Below, one piece after another: positions 7,189 to 14,291 of a stretch of 25,294 bases of DNA. The stretch lies in assembly GCA_031278795.1 (NCBI GenBank), contig JAITJT010000026.1, forward strand, positions 1 through 25,294. The letters are read 5' to 3'. A program made the position numbers and the translations under genes. The stretch's first letter is position 1. Each line of letters starts with the position of its first letter. The notes under the pieces were generated by a model, which saw only the letters and a program-made list of their open reading frames with translations, ran no database searches and was not told the DNA's origin. The DNA comes from Deltaproteobacteria bacterium (GTDB lineage: Bacteria > Desulfobacterota > Desulfarculia > Adiutricales > Adiutricaceae).

Positions 7189-8568
7189 TCATGCCTCCCT
7201 TCCCAGCTCCCTTAAGATTTCCTCTCCGGCCTCCCAGATGTTACCCGCCCCTAAGGTTAAGATAACGTCTCCCTGCTTCACGAGCTCCAGGGTTTTTCTG
7301 GCTAGCTCCCCTACGTTTCCGCCGTAACTCACATTACCGTGCCCTTGGTCCCTGATGGCCTTGGCCAGGCTCTCGGCGTTTACGCCGTCTATGCCTCTTT
7401 CACCCGCGCTGTATATGTCAGCTAAGATGAGTAAGTCCGCTCCGCCAAAGGAGATGGCGAACTCGGAGAAGAGATCCTGGGTACGGCTATGCCTGTGCGG
7501 CTGAAAGAGGACTATCTTTCTCCTTTCCGGAAAGCACTCGGAGAGGGTGGCCAGGGTGGCCTTGATTTCCGTGGGGTGGTGTCCGTAGTCGTCAAATATT
7601 CTCACCCCGCTCGCGTCCCCCTTGTGCTCAAAGCGCCTACCCACGCCCGAGAGCTTGGAGATGCCTCTCTTTAGCGTCTCAAAATCCAATCCCAATTCCA
7701 GGGAGACGGCGCTGGCCGCAAGCGCGTTTAGAACATTATGGAGTCCGGGGAGGTTTATCCTCACCCTTCCCAAAGAACTCTCTTTCACCACCAGCTCAAA
7801 GGAGTGGCCCCAGTCCTCTTTCAAGATATTCTTGGCCGTCACCTGCGGATCCCCTTTGAGGCCGTAGGTGATAAAGCGTTTTTTCACCTGGGGTATTAGT
7901 TCCCTTATGTGCTCGTCGTCTTGGCACAAAATGGAAGCCCCATAAAATGGAACCTTGTTGATGAAGGCCAGGAAGGTCTCCTTTAGGCGCCTCAGGTCCT
8001 GGTAGTAGTTCATGTGCTCCCTATCTATGTTGGTGACAACCGAGATGGTGGGAGAAAGTAGGAGAAAGGACCCATCCGACTCGTCCGCCTCCGCCACCAA
8101 GAGCTCACCTTGACCAAGCCTCGCGTTAAGGCCTAAGTTATTGACCTTTCCGCCTATTATGAGCGTGGGGTCCAGGCCCCCTTCAGTTAGTATGGTTCCC
8201 AGCATGGAGCAGGTGGAGGTCTTGCCGTGGCTTCCAGCCACGGCAACGCTGGATTTGAGCCGCATGAGTTCCGAGAGCATCTCAGCTCGGGGTATGACCG
8301 GTATGGGTATGGCCCGGGCCGCCTTCACCTCCGGGTTGTCCTCCCCCACGGCGGAGGAGACCACCACCACGTCGGCTCCCTCGATGTTCTCGGCCCTATG
8401 CCCCAGGCGCACGTCGGCCCCCATGGAGGATAGGCTTCTGGTTTGCGCACCATCCGAAAGGTCCGATCCGCTTATCTCGTGGCCTAAATTGAGTAAAACC
8501 TCGGCAATCCCGCTCATGCCGATACCGCCTATGCCCACGAAGTGGATATGTCTTTTTTTCCTATACAT
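7189..8568 (-). CDS. murC: UDP-N-acetylmuramate--L-alanine ligase MurC
   Basis: ATP-dependent ligase adding the first peptide residue, L-Ala, to UDP-MurNAc in the cytosol. 459 residues, typical. Seen: N-terminal Rossmann-like motif GIGGIGMSGIAE (12-23), P-loop AGSHGKTS (111-118), DDYGHHPTE (326-334) and QPHRHSRT (356-363), all diagnostic of MurC among Mur ligases, and the C-terminal GAGNIW. The ATG at 8568 has no good Shine-Dalgarno close by (AAGGA lies about 14 bases away), yet no internal start would keep the Rossmann motif. It follows murG by 32 bp and is fused end-to-start with murB. Confidence 0.97.
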   Translation of the reverse strand: MYRKKRHIHFVGIGGIGMSGIAEVLLNLGHEISGSDLSDGAQTRSLSSMGADVRLGHRAENIEGADVVVVSSAVGEDNPEVKAARAIPIPVIPRAEMLSELMRLKSSVAVAGSHGKTSTCSMLGTILTEGGLDPTLIIGGKVNNLGLNARLGQGELLVAEADESDGSFLLLSPTISVVTNIDREHMNYYQDLRRLKETFLAFINKVPFYGASILCQDDEHIRELIPQVKKRFITYGLKGDPQVTAKNILKEDWGHSFELVVKESSLGRVRINLPGLHNVLNALAASAVSLELGLDFETLKRGISKLSGVGRRFEHKGDASGVRIFDDYGHHPTEIKATLATLSECFPERRKIVLFQPHRHSRTQDLFSEFAISFGGADLLILADIYSAGERGIDGVNAESLAKAIRDQGHGNVSYGGNVGELARKTLELVKQGDVILTLGAGNIWEAGEEILRELGREA

Positions 8569-8600
8569 TACTTATTCACAAATCCTTACTATAAAGTAAA

Positions 8601-9767
8601 TTAATCTTTCTTTTCCTCTTGCTCTGGCTTTTCACCATATAACTTACCCCTAAATCTTCCGCCTTTAGTACCCATGGGCACTCTGGATTTAACAGTGGGC
8701 GAGTAAAGCATGATCCACTTAGCCATTGTCTCGGCGCTATCGGGTTTATCCAAACTAGCGCAGTTTTCAGACATGCTCTTCAGTCTCTCCCTATCATCCA
8801 TGAGATCGCTTAAGCGGGCGAAGAGGAGCTCCGGGGTCAAGTCGCCCTCCTTAATGAGGATGGAGGTCCCGGCCTCAACCAAGCTTAAGGCGTTCTGGCT
8901 CTGGTGATCGTCTGCCGCCGTGGGAAGGGGAATCAGAATGGATGGTAGCCTGGCGGCCGCGAACTCGGCCAAGGTCAAGGCCCCGGCCCGGGAGATGGCT
9001 AGATTCGCCTCCCCTAAAACCCTCGGCATGTCCGAGAAGAAATCCTTGAGCTCATAGTTAAGCGTTGTTTTCTCATAGAGGGGCCTAAGTAACTTTTCTC
9101 CCTCCACTCCGGCTTGGTGGATTATCTTAAAGTTCTTATCTCCTTCCAAATCCTTTAAGATGCCCATGACAGCCTGATTTATAGCCCTAGCGCCTTGGCT
9201 TCCGCCCAATATGAGCAAGGTAAAAACATCCGTCTCCTTTCTTACCCTTTGGGATAGCTCACGGATCTCCTCTCTTACCGGGTTTCCCGTGAAAGCTAGT
9301 CTTTTTTTCTTGGGGAAAAACTCCCGAGCTTTCTCATCTCCTAAAAAAATTATGTCAGCGAACCTGGAGAGGATGCGGTTACTTAAGCCTGGCTTCCTGT
9401 TCTGCTCATGGATTAACAAGGGAATCCTCAGTAACTTTCCGGCGATTCCCATAGGAAAGGAGACGTAAGCCCCGGTCAAAAATATCAAATCCGGGTCAAA
9501 GGCCCTGATTATCCTCATGGCCTGAAAAAAACCCCTAGAGCTCTTTAGCCCTCCCTTGACCTTTCCCAATATGCCTAAACCCTTTACACCTCCAGAGGAG
9601 ATCACCTCTCTTTTGAATCCCAAGGGATCCAAGATCTTCCCCTCGGCGGGCCTACCCGCGCCCACGAAGAGAAATTCACTCTGCTCAAGCTTCTTGACGG
9701 CTTGCGCCACGGCCACGGCGGGCATGATATGTCCGCCGGTGCCGCCGGCGGCGAAAATGATCCTCAT
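8601..9767 (-). CDS. murG: Lipid II synthase MurG
   Basis: Peripheral inner-membrane GT28 glycosyltransferase that transfers GlcNAc from UDP-GlcNAc to lipid I, forming lipid II. Seen: the N-terminal glycine loop AAGGTGGHIMPA, HEQNRKPGLSN, GGSQGAR, and the UDP-GlcNAc site ISRAGALTLAEF with PTAADDHQSQNA. I start it at ATG 9767 (388 residues) because MRIIFAAGGTGGH is the standard MurG N-terminus; the frame stays open upstream to 9842 but enters repeat DNA and has only a TTG there. AGGAGG lies about 11 bases before this ATG, slightly far. The last ~35 residues form a charged lysine/glutamate tail not usual in the family. It lies between ftsW, after a 590-bp gap, and murC. Confidence 0.95.
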   Translation of the reverse strand: MRIIFAAGGTGGHIMPAVAVAQAVKKLEQSEFLFVGAGRPAEGKILDPLGFKREVISSGGVKGLGILGKVKGGLKSSRGFFQAMRIIRAFDPDLIFLTGAYVSFPMGIAGKLLRIPLLIHEQNRKPGLSNRILSRFADIIFLGDEKAREFFPKKKRLAFTGNPVREEIRELSQRVRKETDVFTLLILGGSQGARAINQAVMGILKDLEGDKNFKIIHQAGVEGEKLLRPLYEKTTLNYELKDFFSDMPRVLGEANLAISRAGALTLAEFAAARLPSILIPLPTAADDHQSQNALSLVEAGTSILIKEGDLTPELLFARLSDLMDDRERLKSMSENCASLDKPDSAETMAKWIMLYSPTVKSRVPMGTKGGRFRGKLYGEKPEQEEKKD

Positions 9768-9822
9768 TGAGAGCTGGGCCTCCTCATTGGAAAAAAGGCA
9801 AGGGCTGACCAAAAGGCAATGT

Positions 9823-10015
9823 GTGAAAAGGAGAAAAAACAAAGGCCAAAGGCTATATACGAAAGGCTAAAACAAAGCTACGATGGGCCTAAAGCAAACA
9901 GTGAAAAGGAGAAAAAACAATTTAAAGGCAAAGGCTGACCAAAAAACAAAAAGCAAAAAGTGAAAAATGAAAAGTGAAAAGTGAAAAGTGAAAGGAGAAA
10001 AAACAATTTAAAGGC
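9823..10015. repeat. Long degenerate direct repeats with embedded 7-bp microrepeat
   Basis: A GTGAAAAGGAGAAAAAACAA-type module recurs near 9823, 9901 and 9988, followed each time by AAAGGC(C)AAAGGCT. Between the last two is a microsatellite GAAAAGT in three exact copies (9969-9989). Confidence 0.7.
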
Positions 10016-10050
10016 CAAAGGCTATAAACAAAAGGCTAAAAACGGAAGCC

Positions 10051-10180
10051 CAGCTACGAAAGACCAATTGCAAAAGGCTGTAAGCAAAAAACAGCTACGA
10101 AAGGCCAAAGACAAAAGGCTCTAAGCAAGAAACAGCTACAAAAGGCCAAAGGCTATAAGTAAAAGGCAGCTACGAAAGGC
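10051..10180. repeat. About 41-bp tandem repeat, four copies
   Basis: The module CAGCTACRAAAGGCC begins at 10051, 10092, 10133 and 10167 (spacings 41, 41, 34) and is joined by AAAGGCT-TAAGCAAAAAA-type filler. Copies are diverged but in register. Confidence 0.75.
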
Positions 10181-10213
10181 ATTTAACACTTATTAAAAGG
10201 TATTTAGATCTAG

Positions 10214-10280
10214 TTTCCGCCTCTTGCGGAAAGCCGCCCAGGCCCGCTCCGCCGGATTGCCACCTCCGGAGGGGCGGGCC
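10214..10280. promoter_or_regulatory. Two adjacent GC-rich hairpins between ftsW and murG
   Basis: Hairpin one: TTTCCGC (10214-10220) and GCGGAAA (10226-10232), 7-bp stem, 5-base loop. Hairpin two: GGCCCGCTCC (10241-10250) pairs with GGGGCGGGCC (10271-10280) with one wobble, plus an inner CCGGA/TCCGG stem. Neither has a T-run on either side, so they look like RNA structural or mobile palindromic elements rather than terminators. They are a GC island in very AT-rich surroundings. Confidence 0.55.
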
Positions 10281-10322
10281 GGACTGCCATGAGAGAAAAA
10301 AAATTCATATCTATTTTCTTTA

Positions 10323-10353
10323 GCCTTATGCATGGTTTATCCATGCATAAGGC
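10323..10353 (-). terminator. Perfect 13-bp hairpin after ftsW
   Basis: GCCTTATGCATGG (10323-10335) and CCATGCATAAGGC (10341-10353) form a perfect 13-bp stem with a five-base loop, starting four bases past the ftsW stop. On the minus strand it is followed by TAAAGAAAATAG and only about 20 bases later by a T8 run, so it is a strong hairpin but a non-standard terminator. It may protect the 3' end or partly separate ftsW from murG. Confidence 0.45.
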
Positions 10354-10357
10354 ATTT

Positions 10358-11551
10358 TCACGTTTCATTGTTAAGGTTCGCCCGGGCCTCTTGGAAGCTC
10401 AGCCTGGGCGCTAGGGAATCAGGTCTTTCCTCGCCTTTTTTAAGTGAGCGCTTGGCGCAGTTGAGGACTAGCCCAATGGCTATGCAGCTGGCCACCATGT
10501 TGGAGCCGCCGTAGCTGAAGAAGGGCAAGGCCAAACCCTTGGCGGGCCAAATGGATAGGGCGACGCCAATGTTAACAAATGCCGGAAGGGTTATTATGAG
10601 AGAGGCGCCGGATGCCAGGTAGTAGTCAAAGAGGTTGGACGCGGACCTGGCAATCATAAAACCCCGAATGGCCAAGGCCAAAAAGAGTAAGCTAACGAGC
10701 ACCACACCAATTAGGCCCAGCTCCTCCCCCACCACGGCGAATACCAGATCCGTGTGCACCTCCGGGATGAAGAAGAGTTTTTCAATGCTCTGGCCTGGTC
10801 CCACCCCGAAGATGCCACCATTGGCGAAGGCGAAGAAGGAGTGGATTATAACGTAACCCTTGCCTAAGGGATCGGCGAAGGGATCCAGCCAGCCCATGAT
10901 GCGGTCCATGCGGTAGCCGTAGTTGACCACGTAATACCAAAAAGCCGCGACCATCATGATGAAGAAGGCCACGAAATAGCCCCTGGCCATGCCTGAGAGG
11001 AAGCACATCAATATAATGAGCCCGGCAACTATGACAGCGCCGCCCAAATCCTTCTCCAGCACTATGAGCATGCCGAAAATAACCAAGAGCAGGAAGTGAG
11101 GCGCGAAGCCGTACCAGAAGTCCTCCACCAATGTCCCACAGCGGGAGAGGGACCAGGCCATAAAGAACACCACGCCCACCCGCGCGAACTCCGAGGGCTG
11201 GATATAGACGCCGTGGATAATCATCCAGCGGTAGGTCTCCATCTCCGGAATCCGGAAAAATGGCAAAAAGGACATAACGAGGAGCACCAGAGAGGCCCCC
11301 AAGGCCACCGGGGCTAGCCTCCTCAAGGTTTGGTAGGAGAGGAAATATATTATGGCTATAAGCCCCACACCAATACCCGCCCTAATGCACTGGGCCTTGA
11401 AATAGAAGTAGGGGGTCTTCTTGTAGAGACTGGCCTCAGCCGAGCTAGCTGAGAGAAGGTTTATGAGCCCAATACCCAAAAGGAGCAGAAATATGGCCAG
11501 GAACACGGTGTCCAGCTTCAAGCTCCATGTTTTCGCTTTCTTTTGTTCCAT
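10358..11551 (-). CDS. ftsW: Septal peptidoglycan polymerase FtsW (SEDS family)
   Basis: Polytopic inner-membrane glycosyltransferase that polymerises lipid II at the septum with FtsI. It has about ten hydrophobic helices and the SEDS motifs YIQPSEFARVG, EKDLGGAVIV, GPGQSIEKLFFIPEVHTDLVFAVVGEELG, where the Asp of HTD aligns with the essential catalytic aspartate, and LPFFSYGGSNMV. I choose ATG 11551 (397 residues): GGGGAGG lies just upstream, and the alternative GTG at 11563 would place that Shine-Dalgarno inside the coding region. Its GIFGVGPGQS loop marks it as FtsW rather than RodA, as does its place between murD and murG. A 13-bp hairpin follows its stop. Confidence 0.95.
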   Translation of the reverse strand: MEQKKAKTWSLKLDTVFLAIFLLLLGIGLINLLSASSAEASLYKKTPYFYFKAQCIRAGIGVGLIAIIYFLSYQTLRRLAPVALGASLVLLVMSFLPFFRIPEMETYRWMIIHGVYIQPSEFARVGVVFFMAWSLSRCGTLVEDFWYGFAPHFLLLVIFGMLIVLEKDLGGAVIVAGLIILMCFLSGMARGYFVAFFIMMVAAFWYYVVNYGYRMDRIMGWLDPFADPLGKGYVIIHSFFAFANGGIFGVGPGQSIEKLFFIPEVHTDLVFAVVGEELGLIGVVLVSLLFLALAIRGFMIARSASNLFDYYLASGASLIITLPAFVNIGVALSIWPAKGLALPFFSYGGSNMVASCIAIGLVLNCAKRSLKKGEERPDSLAPRLSFQEARANLNNET

Positions 11552-11650
11552 TCTCCTCCCCACTGTCTCTTCTTCTTAATTTAAAACTCTATAAAAGGGC
11601 TATAAGCCAATCCAAAGCCAACGTTAAAAAAACACTCTCCTCATATTATT

Positions 11651-13102
11651 TCAGGGAGTCTCTAAAATCTTCATGACCTCTTTCTGGAAGACATCTCCTC
11701 TTTCCTTGTAGTCCTTGAACATGTCAAAAGAGGCGCAAGCGGGCGAGAGGAGCACCGTGTCCCCGCTGGCGGCCCAGGCCCTTCCCAGCTCAACCGCCTT
11801 CTCCATGCTCTCGGCGTAGGCCGTGGGGGCCGCGCCGGAGAGCTGCTCCCTAATCTTTTCCCGGCTCTCACCCATAAGAATAAGTAGCTTCACCTTTCTT
11901 TTTACAAGATTCATGAGCCCCCTAAAGTCCATGTCCTTGTCCCGGCCGCCCATTATCAAAAGGACGCTGCCGTCTCTAAAATTTGCTAGCGCCGAGGCCA
12001 CGGCTCCCGGGTTAGTGCCCTTGGAGTCGTCGTAGTATTGAACACTTCTATGCTCTAAAACCAGCTGCAGGCGGTGATCCGATGGCTTGAAGTCCTTCGC
12101 TAGATTAAGTGCTTCCACCATGTCGGCGCCTAAGCTGTGGGCCAGGCCCACGGCCGCTAGGATATTCATGAAGTTGTGTCTTCCTGTGAGGGAGAAATCT
12201 TTAAAATAAACAGAGCTTAGCTCACTGCCGTCTTCGAAGAGTTTCAAAACGGTCGATAACCCTGACTGGGTTAGGCATCCCCCGAAATTTAAGTGATCCT
12301 TTATTTCCGTTATGCCAAAGACCCGGGCCTTGGGCTTTAAGTTCTGGAGCGCCGGATCGTCTAGGTTCACTACAGCTATGTCCTCTTTTGTTTGGTTTTT
12401 GAAGATGGCTTTCTTTAGCTTAAGGTACTTACTCATGCTGTGGTGCCTGTCCAGGTGATCCGGGCTCAGGTTTAAAAGGGCCGCCCCCTTGGGGTGGAAG
12501 TCCTTAATGGTCTCCAGCTGGAAGCTGGAGACCTCCAAGACCAAGGTGCGGTAGGGGTTATTTTTCCCCTCAATTAGATCCGCCGCCAAATTGGACAGAG
12601 GTTCCCCAATGTTTCCGGCCAAATGCGGTCTATAGCCCAATCTATAGAGGATATGGCGCGTTAGCTCCGCGGTGGTGGTCTTTCCATTGGAGCCGGTTAC
12701 CGCGACCGTGGGCATTTTGACCAAGGAAGAGGAGAGCTCCAATTCACCCGTTATCTCAATACCTTTTTTCCTAGCCTCCTTTAAGAGCTTGTGGTCTATG
12801 GGAACCCCGGGAGAGATCACCACTAGATCGTAATCCTTAACGCTTTTGGGAAAATCCCCTCCCAAGAGGAGTGTCACTTCTTCGCCCTTGATGGTCTCCA
12901 GCGGGGAGAGGTATTTCTCCTCCTTGGCGTCCGCGACCGTTACCTCAGAACCCAAGCGCCTAAGGAGCCTCGCGGCCGCGAGCCCGGATAGGCCCGCGCC
13001 TATGACCAGAACGTTTTTGTGAGCGTAATCCAACAAGCTTGAAACATCCTTTCCTCTATAATTAGCGATTTCCGCTTCTTCTCTTTCCATAATCCCTAGC
13101 AT
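11651..13102 (-). CDS. murD: UDP-N-acetylmuramoylalanine--D-glutamate ligase MurD
   Basis: Cytosolic ATP-dependent ligase adding D-Glu to UDP-MurNAc-L-Ala. 483 residues, slightly long. Seen: N-terminal dinucleotide-fold VLVIGAGLSGLAAARLL (31-47), P-loop VTGSNGKTTT (135-144), EVSSFQLE, SPDHLDRH, and the C-terminal LSPACASFDMFKDYKERGDVF-type signature that separates MurD from other Mur ligases. The first ~28 residues are an extra leader. ATG 13102 has no clear ribosome binding site; ATG 13090 is an equal alternative. It lies between mraY and ftsW with spacers of about 100 bp. Confidence 0.96.
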   Translation of the reverse strand: MLGIMEREEAEIANYRGKDVSSLLDYAHKNVLVIGAGLSGLAAARLLRRLGSEVTVADAKEEKYLSPLETIKGEEVTLLLGGDFPKSVKDYDLVVISPGVPIDHKLLKEARKKGIEITGELELSSSLVKMPTVAVTGSNGKTTTAELTRHILYRLGYRPHLAGNIGEPLSNLAADLIEGKNNPYRTLVLEVSSFQLETIKDFHPKGAALLNLSPDHLDRHHSMSKYLKLKKAIFKNQTKEDIAVVNLDDPALQNLKPKARVFGITEIKDHLNFGGCLTQSGLSTVLKLFEDGSELSSVYFKDFSLTGRHNFMNILAAVGLAHSLGADMVEALNLAKDFKPSDHRLQLVLEHRSVQYYDDSKGTNPGAVASALANFRDGSVLLIMGGRDKDMDFRGLMNLVKRKVKLLILMGESREKIREQLSGAAPTAYAESMEKAVELGRAWAASGDTVLLSPACASFDMFKDYKERGDVFQKEVMKILETP

Positions 13103-13207
13103 TCAATGACTATTCTCTATCCTTCTCTTATGTTCTTAGTTAATAAGCTACTAAGTTCATTAGCTTCTTGGTTAAGTAGCTTCTTGGCTTTCTAGTTACT
13201 AGGGCCC

Positions 13208-14287
13208 TCATCTAAGCTTAAGGGTTGAAAGTCCAGCCAGGCCCAGGATTATGGCGATTATCCAAAAACGCACTATTATCTTGGATTCAGGCCAGCCCTT
13301 GTGCTCAAAGTGGTGGTGGAGGGGACTCATCTTGAAGAGCCTTTGACCGTTGGTGGCCTTGAAGAAGGCCACCTGCAAGATAACCGAGAGGGCCTCCACC
13401 ACGAATATGCCTCCCACAAGGATTAGGAGAAACTCCTGCTTCACCATGAGGGCGGCGAGGCCCAAGGATGCCCCCAAGGAGAGGGAGCCCACGTCACCCA
13501 AGAAGCACTCGGCCGGCCAGGCGTTGTACCAGAGGAAGCCCAGGCAGGAGCCTATGAGGGAGGCAAGCACCACCGCTATCTCAGCCGCGCCGGCCACTCT
13601 GGGGATCTGCAAATAGTTGGCTATATAGCTGTTACCCGTGCAGTAGGCGAATATCATGTAGGTGGCGCCCGCCATGATGATGGGGCCGGTCGCCAGACCG
13701 TCCAGGCCGTCTGTCAGGTTGACCGCGTTGGAGGTGCCCACCAGAACCAAGACCGCGAAGGGCACGTAAAAGGGACCTAAATCAAAGATTACGCTCTTAA
13801 AAACCGGAAAAGTTAGGGTGGAGTCGAATCCCCTGGTGAAGTATAGGAGCAACCCGGCCAGGGTGCCGGTTAGGATCTGGAATAAGAGCTTTTCTTTTCC
13901 GGAGAGGCCGCGGTTGTTTTGCCGCTTGATCTTGAGGTAGTCGTCCGCGAAACCTATCAAGCCGTAGAGCAAGATGATGCCCCACATGATGGCGACCAGG
14001 GTGGAACCTGGATCGGCCCATAGGAGAGAGGAGAAAAGTGCCGCTCCCAACACGAATATCCCCCCCATGGTGGGGGTTCCGGCCTTCTTCTGGTGGCTGG
14101 AAGGCCCCTCAGGCCTGATGTACTGGCGCACGTGGAAGGTCTTCATGAGGTTTATGAACTTTCTCCCAAAGAGGAACCACAAGAGCAGAGCCGTCATGGC
14201 CGCCAGGATTATCCTGAAGGTTATGTAGCGAAAGACGTTGAGGAAGCTCAACTCGCTGGATAGGGAAAAGAACAACTTGGAGAGCAT
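13208..14287 (-). CDS. mraY: Phospho-MurNAc-pentapeptide translocase MraY
   Basis: Integral membrane enzyme that couples UDP-MurNAc-pentapeptide to undecaprenyl phosphate, making lipid I. 359 residues with about ten membrane helices. Seen: GTPTMGG (70-76), the Asp pair in GFADDYLK (D115, D116), NLTDGLDGLA (190-199), FLGDVGSL with Asp265, and the histidine cluster PLHHHFEHKGW (322-332), together the complete MraY active site. The family usually has FMGDVGSL; Leu here is minor. ATG 14287 starts four bases after the murF stop, with GGGG about ten bases upstream inside the murF end, so murF and mraY form one tight unit. Confidence 0.97.
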   Translation of the reverse strand: MLSKLFFSLSSELSFLNVFRYITFRIILAAMTALLLWFLFGRKFINLMKTFHVRQYIRPEGPSSHQKKAGTPTMGGIFVLGAALFSSLLWADPGSTLVAIMWGIILLYGLIGFADDYLKIKRQNNRGLSGKEKLLFQILTGTLAGLLLYFTRGFDSTLTFPVFKSVIFDLGPFYVPFAVLVLVGTSNAVNLTDGLDGLATGPIIMAGATYMIFAYCTGNSYIANYLQIPRVAGAAEIAVVLASLIGSCLGFLWYNAWPAECFLGDVGSLSLGASLGLAALMVKQEFLLILVGGIFVVEALSVILQVAFFKATNGQRLFKMSPLHHHFEHKGWPESKIIVRFWIIAIILGLAGLSTLKLR

Positions 14288-14291
14288 GTTT

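Larger units (their letters stand above)
9768..10357. other. Repeat-filled ftsW-murG gap (590 bp)
   Basis: No credible gene. Positions 9776-10200 are made of degenerate AAAGGCC/AAAGGCTATAA/CAGCTACGAAAGGC modules, including a 7-bp microrepeat and a ~41-bp repeat. Positions 10214-10353 hold three strong hairpins. This is the longest spacer inside the cluster. Confidence 0.85.

Noticed and set aside
8572..8580. DnaA-like box TTATTCACA between murG and murC
   Set aside because: Single degenerate match in a 32-bp gap; expected by chance.
9768..9842. N-terminal extension of MurG from a TTG start
   Set aside because: It runs into repeat DNA and precedes the standard MRIIFAAGGTGGH start of the family.
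6260..9870. Long plus-strand open frames opposite murB, murC and murG
   Set aside because: They are antisense shadows of well-supported minus-strand genes, with no motifs or ribosome binding sites.
11552..11563. GTG start of FtsW four codons upstream
   Set aside because: It would make the strong Shine-Dalgarno GGGGAGG coding sequence; ATG 11551 fits better.
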